From assembly GCA_016296285.1 (NCBI GenBank), contig JAEDJP010000036.1, positions 1 to 11,310 of the forward strand: a stretch of DNA of 11,310 nt, given 5' to 3'. Within the stretch, counting starts at the first letter, position 1, and every line of letters begins with the position of its first letter. This document shows positions 1-7,340 of the stretch, in pieces. Made by a program: the position numbers and the translations under genes. The notes beneath the pieces are model-generated. The model had not been told where the DNA came from, ran no database searches, and saw only the letters and a list, made by a program, of their open reading frames with translations. Source of the stretch: Bacilli bacterium (lineage in GTDB: Bacteria > Bacillota_I > Bacilli_A > RFN20 > CAG-826).

Positions 1-1515
1 GAGGGCATCGAGGATCGATTCGTAATGGCCTTCCGAGAGCCCTTGCCCGAAGGCGGAATTCTTGAGCTCGTCGATTTGGCGGGCGATCGCGTCGAGGGAG
101 GATAGCAGGTTGCCGAGGGACGTGCCCTCGCTTGCCCCGCCTTCCCCGAACGAGACGTCGCCGAAAGAAGAGAATTTGCCAAACAAGGCGTCGAGGACGG
201 TCTTGTTCGTCGCGATGCGGGTCGCGTCGTTGAGGGAAACGTAAAGCCCGCGGTCGGGGTTCACGGCGGCGCTGTCGAGCTCGAAGCCGATCTCGCTTCG
301 CTGGCCGCTTGGCACGAAGCTCAGCCCGAATTCGTCCTTGATGCCCTCAAGATACCCGAGGGCGACGTTCAAGCCGATCGCGTCGATGGAAAGGCCATCG
401 AGGTCGACGCTCGCCTCCCCTTCGATGCGGAGGCCCTCGTTGATCTCGTCGCGCCCGAAGGTCGTGGAGGTGCCGAGGATCTCGTCCTCGTGATGGAGGA
501 TCTCGAGGTCGATGCCGATGTTGAAGGTCTCTTCGCTCACGAGGCTCGCGACCCTGCGGAAGAGCCCAAGGGAATCCTCGAGGAGGAGATACCCGTCCTT
601 GTCGCTAGGCTCGTTCCACGCCGCGGCGTTCCGGGTCGAGAGGGAAGAAGAGATGCAAATGCGGGAAGTATTGCTCAAAGCAAAGGTCGATTGCCCGCTT
701 GTCTTCGCGGGGAAATCGATGCCCGCGAAGGAATAATCCGCCGTGGCCTTGAGGCCGATGGGATAGACGTCCCCGCCCTCGGTCAGCTGGAGGTTCCAGG
801 TGAAATAGGGCTTGCCGTCCAGAAAGGATTCGGTAATCCCGGACAACGTGTCTTTCACCGTCTCGAACTCGATTTTCGTCTCCTCGGTCGAGGCTTGCTC
901 TTCGGAAGGCGCGGAAGAGGTGCCCGTGGAGAGGATCGCGTCGATCTCGTCATAGACCCACGAGAGGTTGCCGTATTCGTAGAAGCGGTCGCCGTTGACC
1001 TCGGGGTCGTACTCACCGGTATAGGATTCAAGCGACACCTTGTATTTGAGGGAAGGGCCTTGGAATTCCTCGTCGGTCGGGGAGGAAGGGAAGCCCACGC
1101 GGAAATAGAGCCAATCGTCGTGGATGTAGGCCCCTAGATACCGCGACACCCCGTTGTAGGAAAGGGGGGCGTCCAAGGAAAGGTGGACGTCATGGAGGCT
1201 CAGGGAATCGAAAGCAAGCGAGACCTCTGCCCCCGAGAGGTCGATCCGGTTTTCCATGCCCTCGGCTTTCGCGTCGACGCTTACGAACGCCTCATCAAGC
1301 GATAGCGTCAGGCCGCTTTTGGCAAGGGAGGAGAAATCCTCGAGGAAATGGGTTCGCGCCTCTTCCCCGCCGAGGGAGATGACGGAGGTGGAGGATTCGT
1401 CAAGGGACGGGTTCCCTTCCATCGGCTCCGCGCCGCGGGAAACCGGGACGCACGAGGAAAGGAGGCCGGTCAGGGCAAGGGTGATGAAGCCAAGGAATCG
1501 GGTCTTTCTTTTCAT
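1..1515 (-). CDS. Large surface lipoprotein, paralogue of the 1241-residue protein (3' end outside window)
   Basis: Reading the minus strand from the ATG at 1515 gives 505 codons with no stop, so the C-terminus lies beyond the left edge. Residues 1-22 are a lipoprotein signal: basic MKRK start, hydrophobic core, then lipobox LSSC with Cys22 as the lipidated residue, so the protein should sit on the outer face of the membrane. A TGA lies in frame two codons upstream, so this is the first usable ATG; no good Shine-Dalgarno site precedes it. The chain aligns along its whole visible length with residues ~57-550 of the protein at 3602-7327. Shared blocks include LFRRVASLV (residues 319-327 here), NKTVLDALFGKF (437-448), HYESIL (497-502), the PAKTSG segment and the PLSYNG segment. 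A Ser/Glu-rich linker at ~197-212 falls where the paralogue has its poly-Ser linker. I do not recognise the family; function is unknown. The reading frame and lipoprotein call are secure. Confidence 0.88.
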   Translation of the reverse strand, partial: MKRKTRFLGFITLALTGLLSSCVPVSRGAEPMEGNPSLDESSTSVISLGGEEARTHFLEDFSSLAKSGLTLSLDEAFVSVDAKAEGMENRIDLSGAEVSLAFDSLSLHDVHLSLDAPLSYNGVSRYLGAYIHDDWLYFRVGFPSSPTDEEFQGPSLKYKVSLESYTGEYDPEVNGDRFYEYGNLSWVYDEIDAILSTGTSSAPSEEQASTEETKIEFETVKDTLSGITESFLDGKPYFTWNLQLTEGGDVYPIGLKATADYSFAGIDFPAKTSGQSTFALSNTSRICISSSLSTRNAAAWNEPSDKDGYLLLEDSLGLFRRVASLVSEETFNIGIDLEILHHEDEILGTSTTFGRDEINEGLRIEGEASVDLDGLSIDAIGLNVALGYLEGIKDEFGLSFVPSGQRSEIGFELDSAAVNPDRGLYVSLNDATRIATNKTVLDALFGKFSSFGDVSFGEGGASEGTSLGNLLSSLDAIARQIDELKNSAFGQGLSEGHYESILDAL

Positions 1516-1532
1516 GCGTCAAAAGGCAAGGG

Positions 1533-1552
1533 AATGCCTTGTAGGCATTATA
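1533..1552 (-). promoter_or_regulatory. -10 box and overlapping inverted repeat before the lipoprotein gene
   Basis: The minus strand carries a perfect TATAAT at 1552-1547, which would start transcription near 1540 and give a leader of about 25 bases. No good -35 is seen at 16-18 bases upstream. A perfect 6-bp inverted repeat (AATGCC, 5-base spacer, GGCATT; 1533-1549) overlaps the end of the -10 and the predicted start site, and could be an operator or a 5' leader hairpin. A second, overlapping repeat (CAAGG / CCTTG, 1527-1541) offers an alternative leader fold. Confidence 0.5.
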
Positions 1553-1610
1553 AGTGCGAAAGGCCCAAAGTTCTCTCTCTGAGGCCAAAAAACCTTTCTT
1601 GATTCACAAG

Positions 1611-1638
1611 AAAAAGGGTTCTCCGAATCGGAGAACCC
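1611..1638 (-). terminator. Rho-independent terminator of the XRE regulator gene
   Basis: On the minus strand a perfect 10-bp stem (GGGTTCTCCG / CGGAGAACCC, 1616-1638) closes a 3-base loop and is followed directly by TTTTT (1615-1611). It begins 5 bases after the TAA stop of the regulator gene at 1643. Confidence 0.93.
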
Positions 1639-1642
1639 GAGA

Positions 1643-2293
1643 TTATTTCGATGGCGTCTTGGTTTTTTTGGCCGTTTTCTTCCAATTCGCGAGAAGGATG
1701 AGGATGACTTGGATGGGAATCCCGATGAAGAGAACCACCCAGATGCCTTCCGTCGTCGCGGAGAAAACCGCGAATTGGAGGCAGAAGCAGAGCAACAAAG
1801 ACCAGACGAAGGCGCTGCCGAGGACCGTGACCGCGATGCGGTTGTGGAAGAAGGCGCGCACCTCGAGGGCGGCGATGATGCAAGAAGCCGGGACCATCCA
1901 GGGCAAGATGCTGTAGACGTTATAGTCCGCGGGCGTTTTGCGGAAGAACAGCTCGGAGAAGAAGATCGAGAGGTCGATGAGGATGACGACCATGACGGTG
2001 AGGCCGAGGATCGAGAATTTGTTCGCGGTGATGGGGTCTTTCGCGGCGTTCGCGTCCAAGAGCTCCTTCGCTTCGCCTTCCCCGTGCTCGGTGACGAGAT
2101 ATTCGAGGGACACGCCGAAATACGCGGCGAAATCCATGAGGACGTCGACGCTCGGGGTGCTGTAACCGAGCTCCCACTTGGAGATGGATTTGTCGCTGTA
2201 ATGGACTTCGAGTGCGAGCTCTTGCTGGGTCATGCCCTTGGCTTTCCGAAGGGCCGCCAAATTGCTCCCGACGATCGCGGAGATGTTTTCCAT
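1643..2293 (-). CDS. XRE-family helix-turn-helix regulator with C-terminal membrane domain
   Basis: This encodes 216 residues. Residues ~4-66 form an HTH_XRE DNA-binding domain: LAALRKAKGMTQQELA is the scaffold and first helix, and SDKSISKWELG is the recognition-helix region, followed by the usual PSVDVL and YFGVSLEYL ending. A short acidic linker leads to about four hydrophobic segments (~93-113, ~126-146, ~152-177, ~184-201) and a Lys-rich cytoplasmic tail, so the regulator is probably tethered to the membrane. Such XRE-plus-membrane proteins are common in Bacillota and often sense envelope or membrane signals, but the signal here is unknown. The start at 2293 is preferred because a -10 box sits 7-8 bases upstream, implying an mRNA that begins at or next to this ATG; another in-frame ATG at 2302 would lie inside that -10. 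Longer upstream extension would run into the dehydrogenase gene and is non-homologous. Terminators on both sides make it monocistronic. Confidence 0.88.
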   Translation of the reverse strand: MENISAIVGSNLAALRKAKGMTQQELALEVHYSDKSISKWELGYSTPSVDVLMDFAAYFGVSLEYLVTEHGEGEAKELLDANAAKDPITANKFSILGLTVMVVILIDLSIFFSELFFRKTPADYNVYSILPWMVPASCIIAALEVRAFFHNRIAVTVLGSAFVWSLLLCFCLQFAVFSATTEGIWVVLFIGIPIQVILILLANWKKTAKKTKTPSK

Positions 2294-2300
2294 AGGAACC

Positions 2301-2330
2301 ATTTTAGAAGCATTTTCAATTTTTTGAAAA
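2301..2330 (-). promoter_or_regulatory. Promoter of the XRE regulator gene
   Basis: The minus strand has TTTTCA (2330-2325) and TAAAAT (2306-2301) separated by 18 bases, matching the sigma-70/SigA consensus at 4/6 and 5/6. The -10 ends 7 bases before the ATG at 2293, so the transcript would be leaderless or nearly so; no Shine-Dalgarno site is present, which agrees. Confidence 0.6.
2313..2330. repeat. Inverted repeat, candidate operator of the XRE regulator
   Basis: A perfect 7-bp inverted repeat (TTTTCAA, 4-base spacer, TTGAAAA) covers the predicted -35 and half of the promoter spacer. XRE-family repressors typically bind short dyads of this kind, so autoregulation is a reasonable inference. 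It has no T-tract placement that would make it a terminator. Confidence 0.5.
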
Positions 2331-2341
2331 GGGAAAAATGC

Positions 2342-2388
2342 AAAAAGAGGGCACCGTTCTCCCGCCTTTTGGGAAAATCGGTGCCCTC
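2342..2388 (-). terminator. Rho-independent terminator of the dehydrogenase gene
   Basis: On the minus strand GAGGGCACCG-type arms (2388-2379 and 2356-2347) form a perfect 10-bp stem. It extends inward by about seven more pairs (TTTTCCC / GGGAGAA, one G-T pair) with a single unpaired base, and is followed by TTTTT (2346-2342). It lies 15 bases after the TAA at 2404. Confidence 0.93.
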
Positions 2389-2403
2389 GTGACAAAAGGA
2401 AAC

Positions 2404-3435
2404 TTAGTCTTGGAGGTAGAGTTCCATGGGGTAAACCATGTAACGCATCTCTTCGAGCTTGTCGCAGGTCACGTAACCCGCGGGGGCTTTGATGAGGGAG
2501 GGGATGCGGTTCACGACGGTCGCGCAGGTATGCTCGACGGTCGCGGGCTTGACCACGTGGTATTCGAGGTTCGGCTCGCCCTCGATCCACCAATCGCACA
2601 TATCCCCGTCATCCGGCCCGTAGACCTTGCCGATCGTCTCTTCCTCGATCTCGATGCCTTGGGCGGTCTTGATCGTGACGACCGCGGACATGCCGATGCA
2701 GCGCCCGGCCTTGATGGCCTTGCCAAGGGTCGCGGATTCGAGGTCGTGGTCGATGATGTACGGGACGTTTTTCTGCTCGATGGAGACGATGGTGAGGCCG
2801 AGTTTCGAGGCCATGGCTTCCGCGGCGTTCCAAGCGTAAGAAGGAACGACTTCGGCGGGGTGGGCGAGGGTCTTTTCGAATTCCTCGGGGGTGAGGTCGC
2901 AGCCATGGGCCTTCGCGAGGGCGAGGCCGTATTCGTCGACGTTATAGGAATAGGCCCCTCTGATCTTCTTGATGGAATGGCACCCAGCGGCCGCGCAGCT
3001 CACCATGTTGATCCAATAGAGGTCCTGCATGCCGGAGCCGGTGATCGTGCAGCCGGTCTCCTTCGCGAGCTTGTCGAGGCGGTTGACCTCCATCGCGTCG
3101 GTGGTCCAGGGGTAGATGGCCTCCTCGCACGTCGTGATGACGTTGATGCCGCGGGAGACGCATTTCTCGATCATCTCGTACATGTCGTGGATGAACGAGA
3201 AGAGGGTGACGATGGCAACGTCCGCGTCCGCCTCGTCGAGGACCTTGTCCGCGTCCTTCTCGATGCGGATGCCCGTCTTGATGCCGAGGCCGGCGAAGTC
3301 GCCCACGTCCATCCCGAGGATGTCGGGGTTCACGTCGATGGCGCCGACGATTTGCGCGCCATGCTCGTGGAGGTAGCGCAAAATGTATTTGGACATCTTG
3401 CCGCAGCCATATTGGACAACACGGATTTTTCTCAT
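2404..3435 (-). CDS. NAD(P)H-dependent amine dehydrogenase family (2,4-diaminopentanoate dehydrogenase / dihydrodipicolinate reductase-like)
   Basis: The protein has 343 residues and is cytoplasmic. It opens with a Rossmann fold: VVQYGCGKMSKYI contains the GxGxxS dinucleotide loop (Gly10, Gly12, Ser15), and the second strand ends GAIDVNP with acidic Asp34, which often favours NAD(H) over NADP(H). The region TCEEAIYPW (~104-112) and the GSGMQD segment (~131-136) are features I associate with the family that includes 2,4-diaminopentanoate dehydrogenase, the oxidative-deamination step of clostridial ornithine fermentation, and proteins often annotated as dihydrodipicolinate reductase N-terminal. 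The actual substrate cannot be read from sequence; no ornithine aminomutase or thiolase gene is in the window, so I withhold a symbol. Start 3435 is chosen over an upstream ATG (3468) because AAGGAG at 3450-3445 sits 9 bases before it. The gene has its own extended -10 and terminator and so is probably transcribed alone. Confidence 0.75.
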   Translation of the reverse strand: MRKIRVVQYGCGKMSKYILRYLHEHGAQIVGAIDVNPDILGMDVGDFAGLGIKTGIRIEKDADKVLDEADADVAIVTLFSFIHDMYEMIEKCVSRGINVITTCEEAIYPWTTDAMEVNRLDKLAKETGCTITGSGMQDLYWINMVSCAAAGCHSIKKIRGAYSYNVDEYGLALAKAHGCDLTPEEFEKTLAHPAEVVPSYAWNAAEAMASKLGLTIVSIEQKNVPYIIDHDLESATLGKAIKAGRCIGMSAVVTIKTAQGIEIEEETIGKVYGPDDGDMCDWWIEGEPNLEYHVVKPATVEHTCATVVNRIPSLIKAPAGYVTCDKLEEMRYMVYPMELYLQD

Positions 3436-3466
3436 TCTTTGTTTCTCCTTTCGATGAGTTGCCACC

Positions 3467-3475
3467 ATTATCCCA
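3467..3475 (-). promoter_or_regulatory. Extended -10 promoter of the dehydrogenase gene
   Basis: The minus strand reads TGGGATAAT: a TGn extension followed by GATAAT (5/6 of consensus), 31 bases before the ATG at 3435. The -35 region is poor, which an extended -10 can compensate. The leader of about 25 bases holds the AAGGAG ribosome-binding site. Confidence 0.45.
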
Positions 3476-3562
3476 CGCCCCCATCGCCCAAAACCTTTCT
3501 TTTCCCTTTTTCCCGATTTAATTACCGATATATCTTTTTTCCGAAAGCTTTTTCAAAGGAAA

Positions 3563-3588
3563 AAGGCCACCGCTTTCGCGGCAGCCTT
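3563..3588 (-). terminator. Rho-independent terminator of the surface-protein operon
   Basis: On the minus strand an 11-bp stem (AAGGCTGCCGC / GCGGTGGCCTT, two G-T pairs) closes a GAAA tetraloop and runs into TTT (TTTTT counting the last two stem bases) then CCTTT. It lies 13 bases after the TGA at 3602 and ends transcription of the 1241-residue protein gene before the dehydrogenase promoter. Confidence 0.9.
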
Positions 3589-3601
3589 CTTAAAAGACTC
3601 G

Positions 3602-6600
3602 TCAGGCGCTGAGGCCGAGGTAGTAGTTGCGGTGGCCTTTGTTCGCCTCGTCGATGCCATGGCGCCAGGCGGGGCCGCCCTCGCTTTCGGTCGGCTCGGC
3701 GTAGATGCCGACTTCCTCGTAGGTGGATTCGTCGAGGAAGCGGATGAAGTTCTCCTCGAACGCCTCTTGGCCCTTGGTCCAGCCGTCGAGGTATTCCCCG
3801 TTGCGGAGGTTCAGAAGCCGGAGGTCGATGTTCGCGGAGAGGATGTTCATGCGGCTGCCCTGATCCCCTTCAAGGGAGACGCCGGCGCCGACGTGGATGG
3901 CGTTGAGGGCATGGAACCCGCCGAAGGAACCGCCTTCGAGGCGGAGGACGATGTCATCGAGGACATTGACCCCAAGAAGCGGGTTGAGGTTCAATCGGAT
4001 TTCCCAGGTCGCGATGCCCGTTTCCTCGTCGAAGGTCTTGGCGAAGCCGCCGAAGAGATCCTCGATATGGAGGGCGAGGCCACGCTCCGCCGGGGCGGGC
4101 GTTTCTTCCGCGCCCGGGGTGGCCTCTTCCTCCTCGAAGAAGGCTTCGTTGACCCCGAGGAAGTATTGGAGGAGGTAATTGAGGGCGTCGTCCTTGAACG
4201 CGCCTTCCTTGTCGAGCTTCACGGAGTCGTTGACGTTCGCGAGGCGGCCGTAGTCGCTATGGCGGGTCATGAGGAGCTCGCTCACGAGGTTGCCCTCGGC
4301 GTCCTCGCGCCCGTCGCTATAGTAATAGAAGGAAGCGTCGCGCTGGCCCCCGAGCTCGAGCTCGCGGAAATAGCGCGGGTCGTCCGGGGCGTTGATGCCG
4401 CGGATGACGGGAATGTCGTCGAGGGAGGCGTGAACCATCGTCTTGGCCCCTTCGACGCTCGCCTGGATGGAAGCGGAAGCGATCTTGGCTTCGTAATTCC
4501 CAAGGGCGATGGAGACGTCGCCTTGGAGGTCATAGGTGGAGACGCCCGTGCCGTTTTCTAGGCCAAGAAGGGCGGTCGAGACCGCGTAATCCCCAAGGGA
4601 CGCGAGGCCCGTGAAGTCGGTGTAGGAGGCTTCGTGATCGAGGAAGGAGAACGGAGTCGTTTCGTTCACCTCGTTGAAGGAGAGGGCGAGTTCGACGTCG
4701 GTCGCGGTGAGGGGGTCCGCCCCGAGGAGCATCCCGATCCCGATGTTCTTGAGGCCGGCTTCCTCGAAGGCGAGGGAGAGCTCGATGTCCCCGTCCATGC
4801 CGAAGCAGGAGCCGTCGATGACGAAGGAATCGGTGTCCCCGCCGATGGAGGCGCTCTTGAGGACGTCGTAGGTGAGGGCGGAGAAGTAGTTGCCGCTCGT
4901 GAGGTCGCTCAGCAACGTCGCTTCCGCGGGGGAGGAGAGGAGGCGCGAGATGCGGCCGAAGCGGTCATCCGCCCCGGAGATCGCGTCGATGATCGGGGTG
5001 ATGGCATCCGCCGCCGAGCTCAGGTGGATCTTGCCGTTGAGGCCCTCGAGGTTCTCGGGGTTGTCGCGGTTCTCGATCGCCTCGCCCCCGTCATTGAGGG
5101 AGTCGTAATGGAAATAGACTTGGTTGGAGGCGCTCGCGAATTCGTCCTCGGCGTTCATAACGTCGAGCTTCACGTGGTGGTCTTGGTAATAGGTGTCGGC
5201 CTTCTCGACGAGGGTGATGCTCGCCCCGCCCTGGACGAGGAAGGGGTTGTCCGCGCCTTCGCCCTTGGCTTTGGAGAAGTCGAGGTTCAAGGAGCCGTCG
5301 ATGTCAAGGCCCTGGGTCTTCGAGGGATCGCCATAGACGTCCATCGTGCCGAGCTTGGAGACGGAACCGGCGATGCCGATGCTCGCCTTCTTGTCTTTGA
5401 CGATCTTCGCGATCGGGTCGACGAGGGTCGGGAGGCGGTTCATCTCGGACCAGCCGTTCATCGCGAGGAGCTTGTCCCCGGGCAAGGATTCGAACGCCTC
5501 GGTCGCGAGGGAGACGTTGAGGGTCATCGTGTTGAGGACGAGGTTCTGGATCTCGACGGAAGCGAGGCTATGCGCGGAATTGCCGTCCAAGGAGACGACG
5601 ATGCGCGCCTCGGGGAAGCCAAGGCCCTTGAGGGAAAGGGAAATCGCGATGAGGTTGTCCTCGATTTGGACGCTTTCGATCATCTCGAGGATGGATTCGT
5701 AATGCTTTTCCTTGAGCCCCGCGAGGAGAGACGGGGTATCGAAGTTCTCTTCGCCACGGAGGGTCCCGATGACGTTCGTGATGGTATCGACGATCTCGTC
5801 GAGCTGCGCGGAGGTCTTTTCCTCCTCGACGGTTTCGACGGGGTCGGTCGAGGACGAGGCCTCGTCCTTGAACTTGCCGACCATCTCGTCGAGGACGGTC
5901 TTGGTGGTCCTCGCCTTGAGGACGTCCATGACGTTCAGGTAGACGGAAGCGTTGCCCTGGGCGCTGTTATCGATGTAGGCCTCGAGCATTTGCTTGTTGC
6001 TCCCGCGTTCCCAGCCGGATTCGGTCTTGTTCATCTTCTCGAAGGAAAAAGTTGCGGCGGCGCTGTTGAAATTGACGCCCTTGATGTTGCCGTTATCGAA
6101 TTTCCACGAGAGGTCGACGTCGCCGTTCAAGCTCAGAAGGGCCCGTTCCTCGACGCCGTCTTTGGCGAAGGTCGTGAGGGTGCCGGATTTCTCGTCCTCG
6201 CGGTGGATCATGTCAACGTCGAGGCGGAGGCCGAACTTCGGGGTCGCCACGAGGCTCGCGACCCGGCGGAAGAGGTCGAGGGAATCGTCGAGGCGCGGAT
6301 AAGCTTGCCAGGCCGCCGGGACGGTCCAGTCATAGGTTTCGCCGGATGCCGCGGTCTTGACGTCCGCGGAAAGGACGAGGGTCCAGTCCGTGTTGAAGGT
6401 CTGCGCGGAAAGCCCGCTCGTCTTGGAGGGGATGTCGACGTGGCTCAGGTTCATGTTCTCGTCAGCCCCGAGGCCGATGGAGAGGTTCAGATCCCCAAGC
6501 GGCAAATCGAGGGTGAAGTAGGTTTTGCCCGCGATCGTCGCTTCGGAAATCGTGTTGAGCGCGTCCAGAAGCGCATCCGCGTCGATCGAGGAAGAGGAAG

Positions 6601-7327
6601 AAGAGGTCTCCTCGCTCGAGGAGGAAGAGGAATCGCCCGTGATGATGGACTCGATCTTGCCATAGGTGTCGACGTTGATGCCGCCTTCGGTCAGGATCTC
6701 GAGGATGTCGTGGATGACGAAGTCGAGCGCGCCGTATTCGTAGGAGATCGTCCCGCCCGTGACGGGATCGATTTCCTCGGTCACGTAACGCGAGACGTCG
6801 ACTTGGTACCCGGCGGTCCAATCGCCTTCGTCCCCGTCGATGTCCCCGATGTTGAAATAGAGGTTCTTGCTCGTTTCCCCATCGCCAAGCAGGCCGAGGT
6901 TCAATTCCCTCTTAAGGCCGTTATATTGCAAGGGGAGCTCGGCGGAAAGGGAGATGCCCTGCAAGGAAATCTCGTCCAAGGCGAGGGCGATGCGGGGGTT
7001 CTTGCCCTCGATGTTCTCGATGCGGTTCTCGGTTCGGACTTCCTGCCCGTCGACGGTCTTGACGGCCCCCGGGATCACGAATTCCAGGTTGTCGACGTCA
7101 AGGGTGATGCCGCTTGTCGCCGTCTCAAGGAGGCGGTTCACGAATTTCTGGCTGTTCGTGAGTTCCGCGTCCGGGACGTTTTGGTTGCCGATCGAGTTCG
7201 TGATCGTCTTCTGCGGCAACAGGAGGAAGACGCCTCCCGCGGAAAGGCCGAAGGTCAAAAGGAAGGCCCCGCTTAAAAGGAGGACGTGTTTCAGCCCCTT
7301 GGTGTTCGTTTTCTTGTTTTCTTTCAT
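3602..7327 (-). CDS. 1241-residue membrane-anchored surface protein with degenerate repeats
   Basis: Residues 1-14 are basic, then ~15-37 form one hydrophobic segment with no lipobox cysteine, so it is a signal-anchor (or uncertain signal peptide) leaving ~1200 residues outside the cell. The rest alternates short helices with many amphipathic strands. Low-complexity linkers occur at 231-248 (mostly Ser/Glu), ~489-506 and ~1065-1082 (Glu/Pro/Ala). An aromatic-strand motif recurs at ~155 (NLYFNIGD), ~460 (SVYLNVMD), ~735 (QVYFHYDS) and ~998 (SFYYYSDG), suggesting four units of roughly 280 residues. Residues ~57-550 are homologous to the lipoprotein at 1-1515. There is a single cysteine (~841). 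The start at 7327 has GGGGG at 7341-7337, 9 bases upstream. It follows the 315-residue gene by 32 bases, so they form an operon. Family and function are not recognised; beta-rich modules could bind lipid, glycan or protein. The plus-strand 880-codon frame opposite is a GC-skew shadow. Confidence 0.9.
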   Translation of the reverse strand: MKENKKTNTKGLKHVLLLSGAFLLTFGLSAGGVFLLLPQKTITNSIGNQNVPDAELTNSQKFVNRLLETATSGITLDVDNLEFVIPGAVKTVDGQEVRTENRIENIEGKNPRIALALDEISLQGISLSAELPLQYNGLKRELNLGLLGDGETSKNLYFNIGDIDGDEGDWTAGYQVDVSRYVTEEIDPVTGGTISYEYGALDFVIHDILEILTEGGINVDTYGKIESIITGDSSSSSSEETSSSSSSIDADALLDALNTISEATIAGKTYFTLDLPLGDLNLSIGLGADENMNLSHVDIPSKTSGLSAQTFNTDWTLVLSADVKTAASGETYDWTVPAAWQAYPRLDDSLDLFRRVASLVATPKFGLRLDVDMIHREDEKSGTLTTFAKDGVEERALLSLNGDVDLSWKFDNGNIKGVNFNSAAATFSFEKMNKTESGWERGSNKQMLEAYIDNSAQGNASVYLNVMDVLKARTTKTVLDEMVGKFKDEASSSTDPVETVEEEKTSAQLDEIVDTITNVIGTLRGEENFDTPSLLAGLKEKHYESILEMIESVQIEDNLIAISLSLKGLGFPEARIVVSLDGNSAHSLASVEIQNLVLNTMTLNVSLATEAFESLPGDKLLAMNGWSEMNRLPTLVDPIAKIVKDKKASIGIAGSVSKLGTMDVYGDPSKTQGLDIDGSLNLDFSKAKGEGADNPFLVQGGASITLVEKADTYYQDHHVKLDVMNAEDEFASASNQVYFHYDSLNDGGEAIENRDNPENLEGLNGKIHLSSAADAITPIIDAISGADDRFGRISRLLSSPAEATLLSDLTSGNYFSALTYDVLKSASIGGDTDSFVIDGSCFGMDGDIELSLAFEEAGLKNIGIGMLLGADPLTATDVELALSFNEVNETTPFSFLDHEASYTDFTGLASLGDYAVSTALLGLENGTGVSTYDLQGDVSIALGNYEAKIASASIQASVEGAKTMVHASLDDIPVIRGINAPDDPRYFRELELGGQRDASFYYYSDGREDAEGNLVSELLMTRHSDYGRLANVNDSVKLDKEGAFKDDALNYLLQYFLGVNEAFFEEEEATPGAEETPAPAERGLALHIEDLFGGFAKTFDEETGIATWEIRLNLNPLLGVNVLDDIVLRLEGGSFGGFHALNAIHVGAGVSLEGDQGSRMNILSANIDLRLLNLRNGEYLDGWTKGQEAFEENFIRFLDESTYEEVGIYAEPTESEGGPAWRHGIDEANKGHRNYYLGLSA

Positions 7328-7340
7328 GGATATTTACCCC

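Noticed and set aside
2303..2599. N-terminal extension of the XRE regulator frame
   Set aside because: The extra ~100 codons run through the dehydrogenase gene and its terminator and are Arg-rich shadow sequence; the promoter for the regulator lies inside this stretch.
2338..3612. 424-codon plus-strand open frame
   Set aside because: It overlaps the dehydrogenase gene and two terminators on the other strand, has no ribosome-binding site and no recognisable domain.
6585..6635. Possible simple-sequence repeat in the poly-Ser linker that could phase-vary
   Set aside because: The Ser/Glu codons are mixed (TCC, TCT, TCG, GAG, GAA), with no pure mono-, di- or tetranucleotide run long enough to slip readily.
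4634..7276. 880-codon plus-strand open frame
   Set aside because: It lies fully opposite the 1241-residue gene and its translation is a skewed mix of Glu, Asp, Gly, Val and Arg with no domain; the minus-strand frame has the signal-anchor, linkers and a paralogue. It is a GC-bias shadow.
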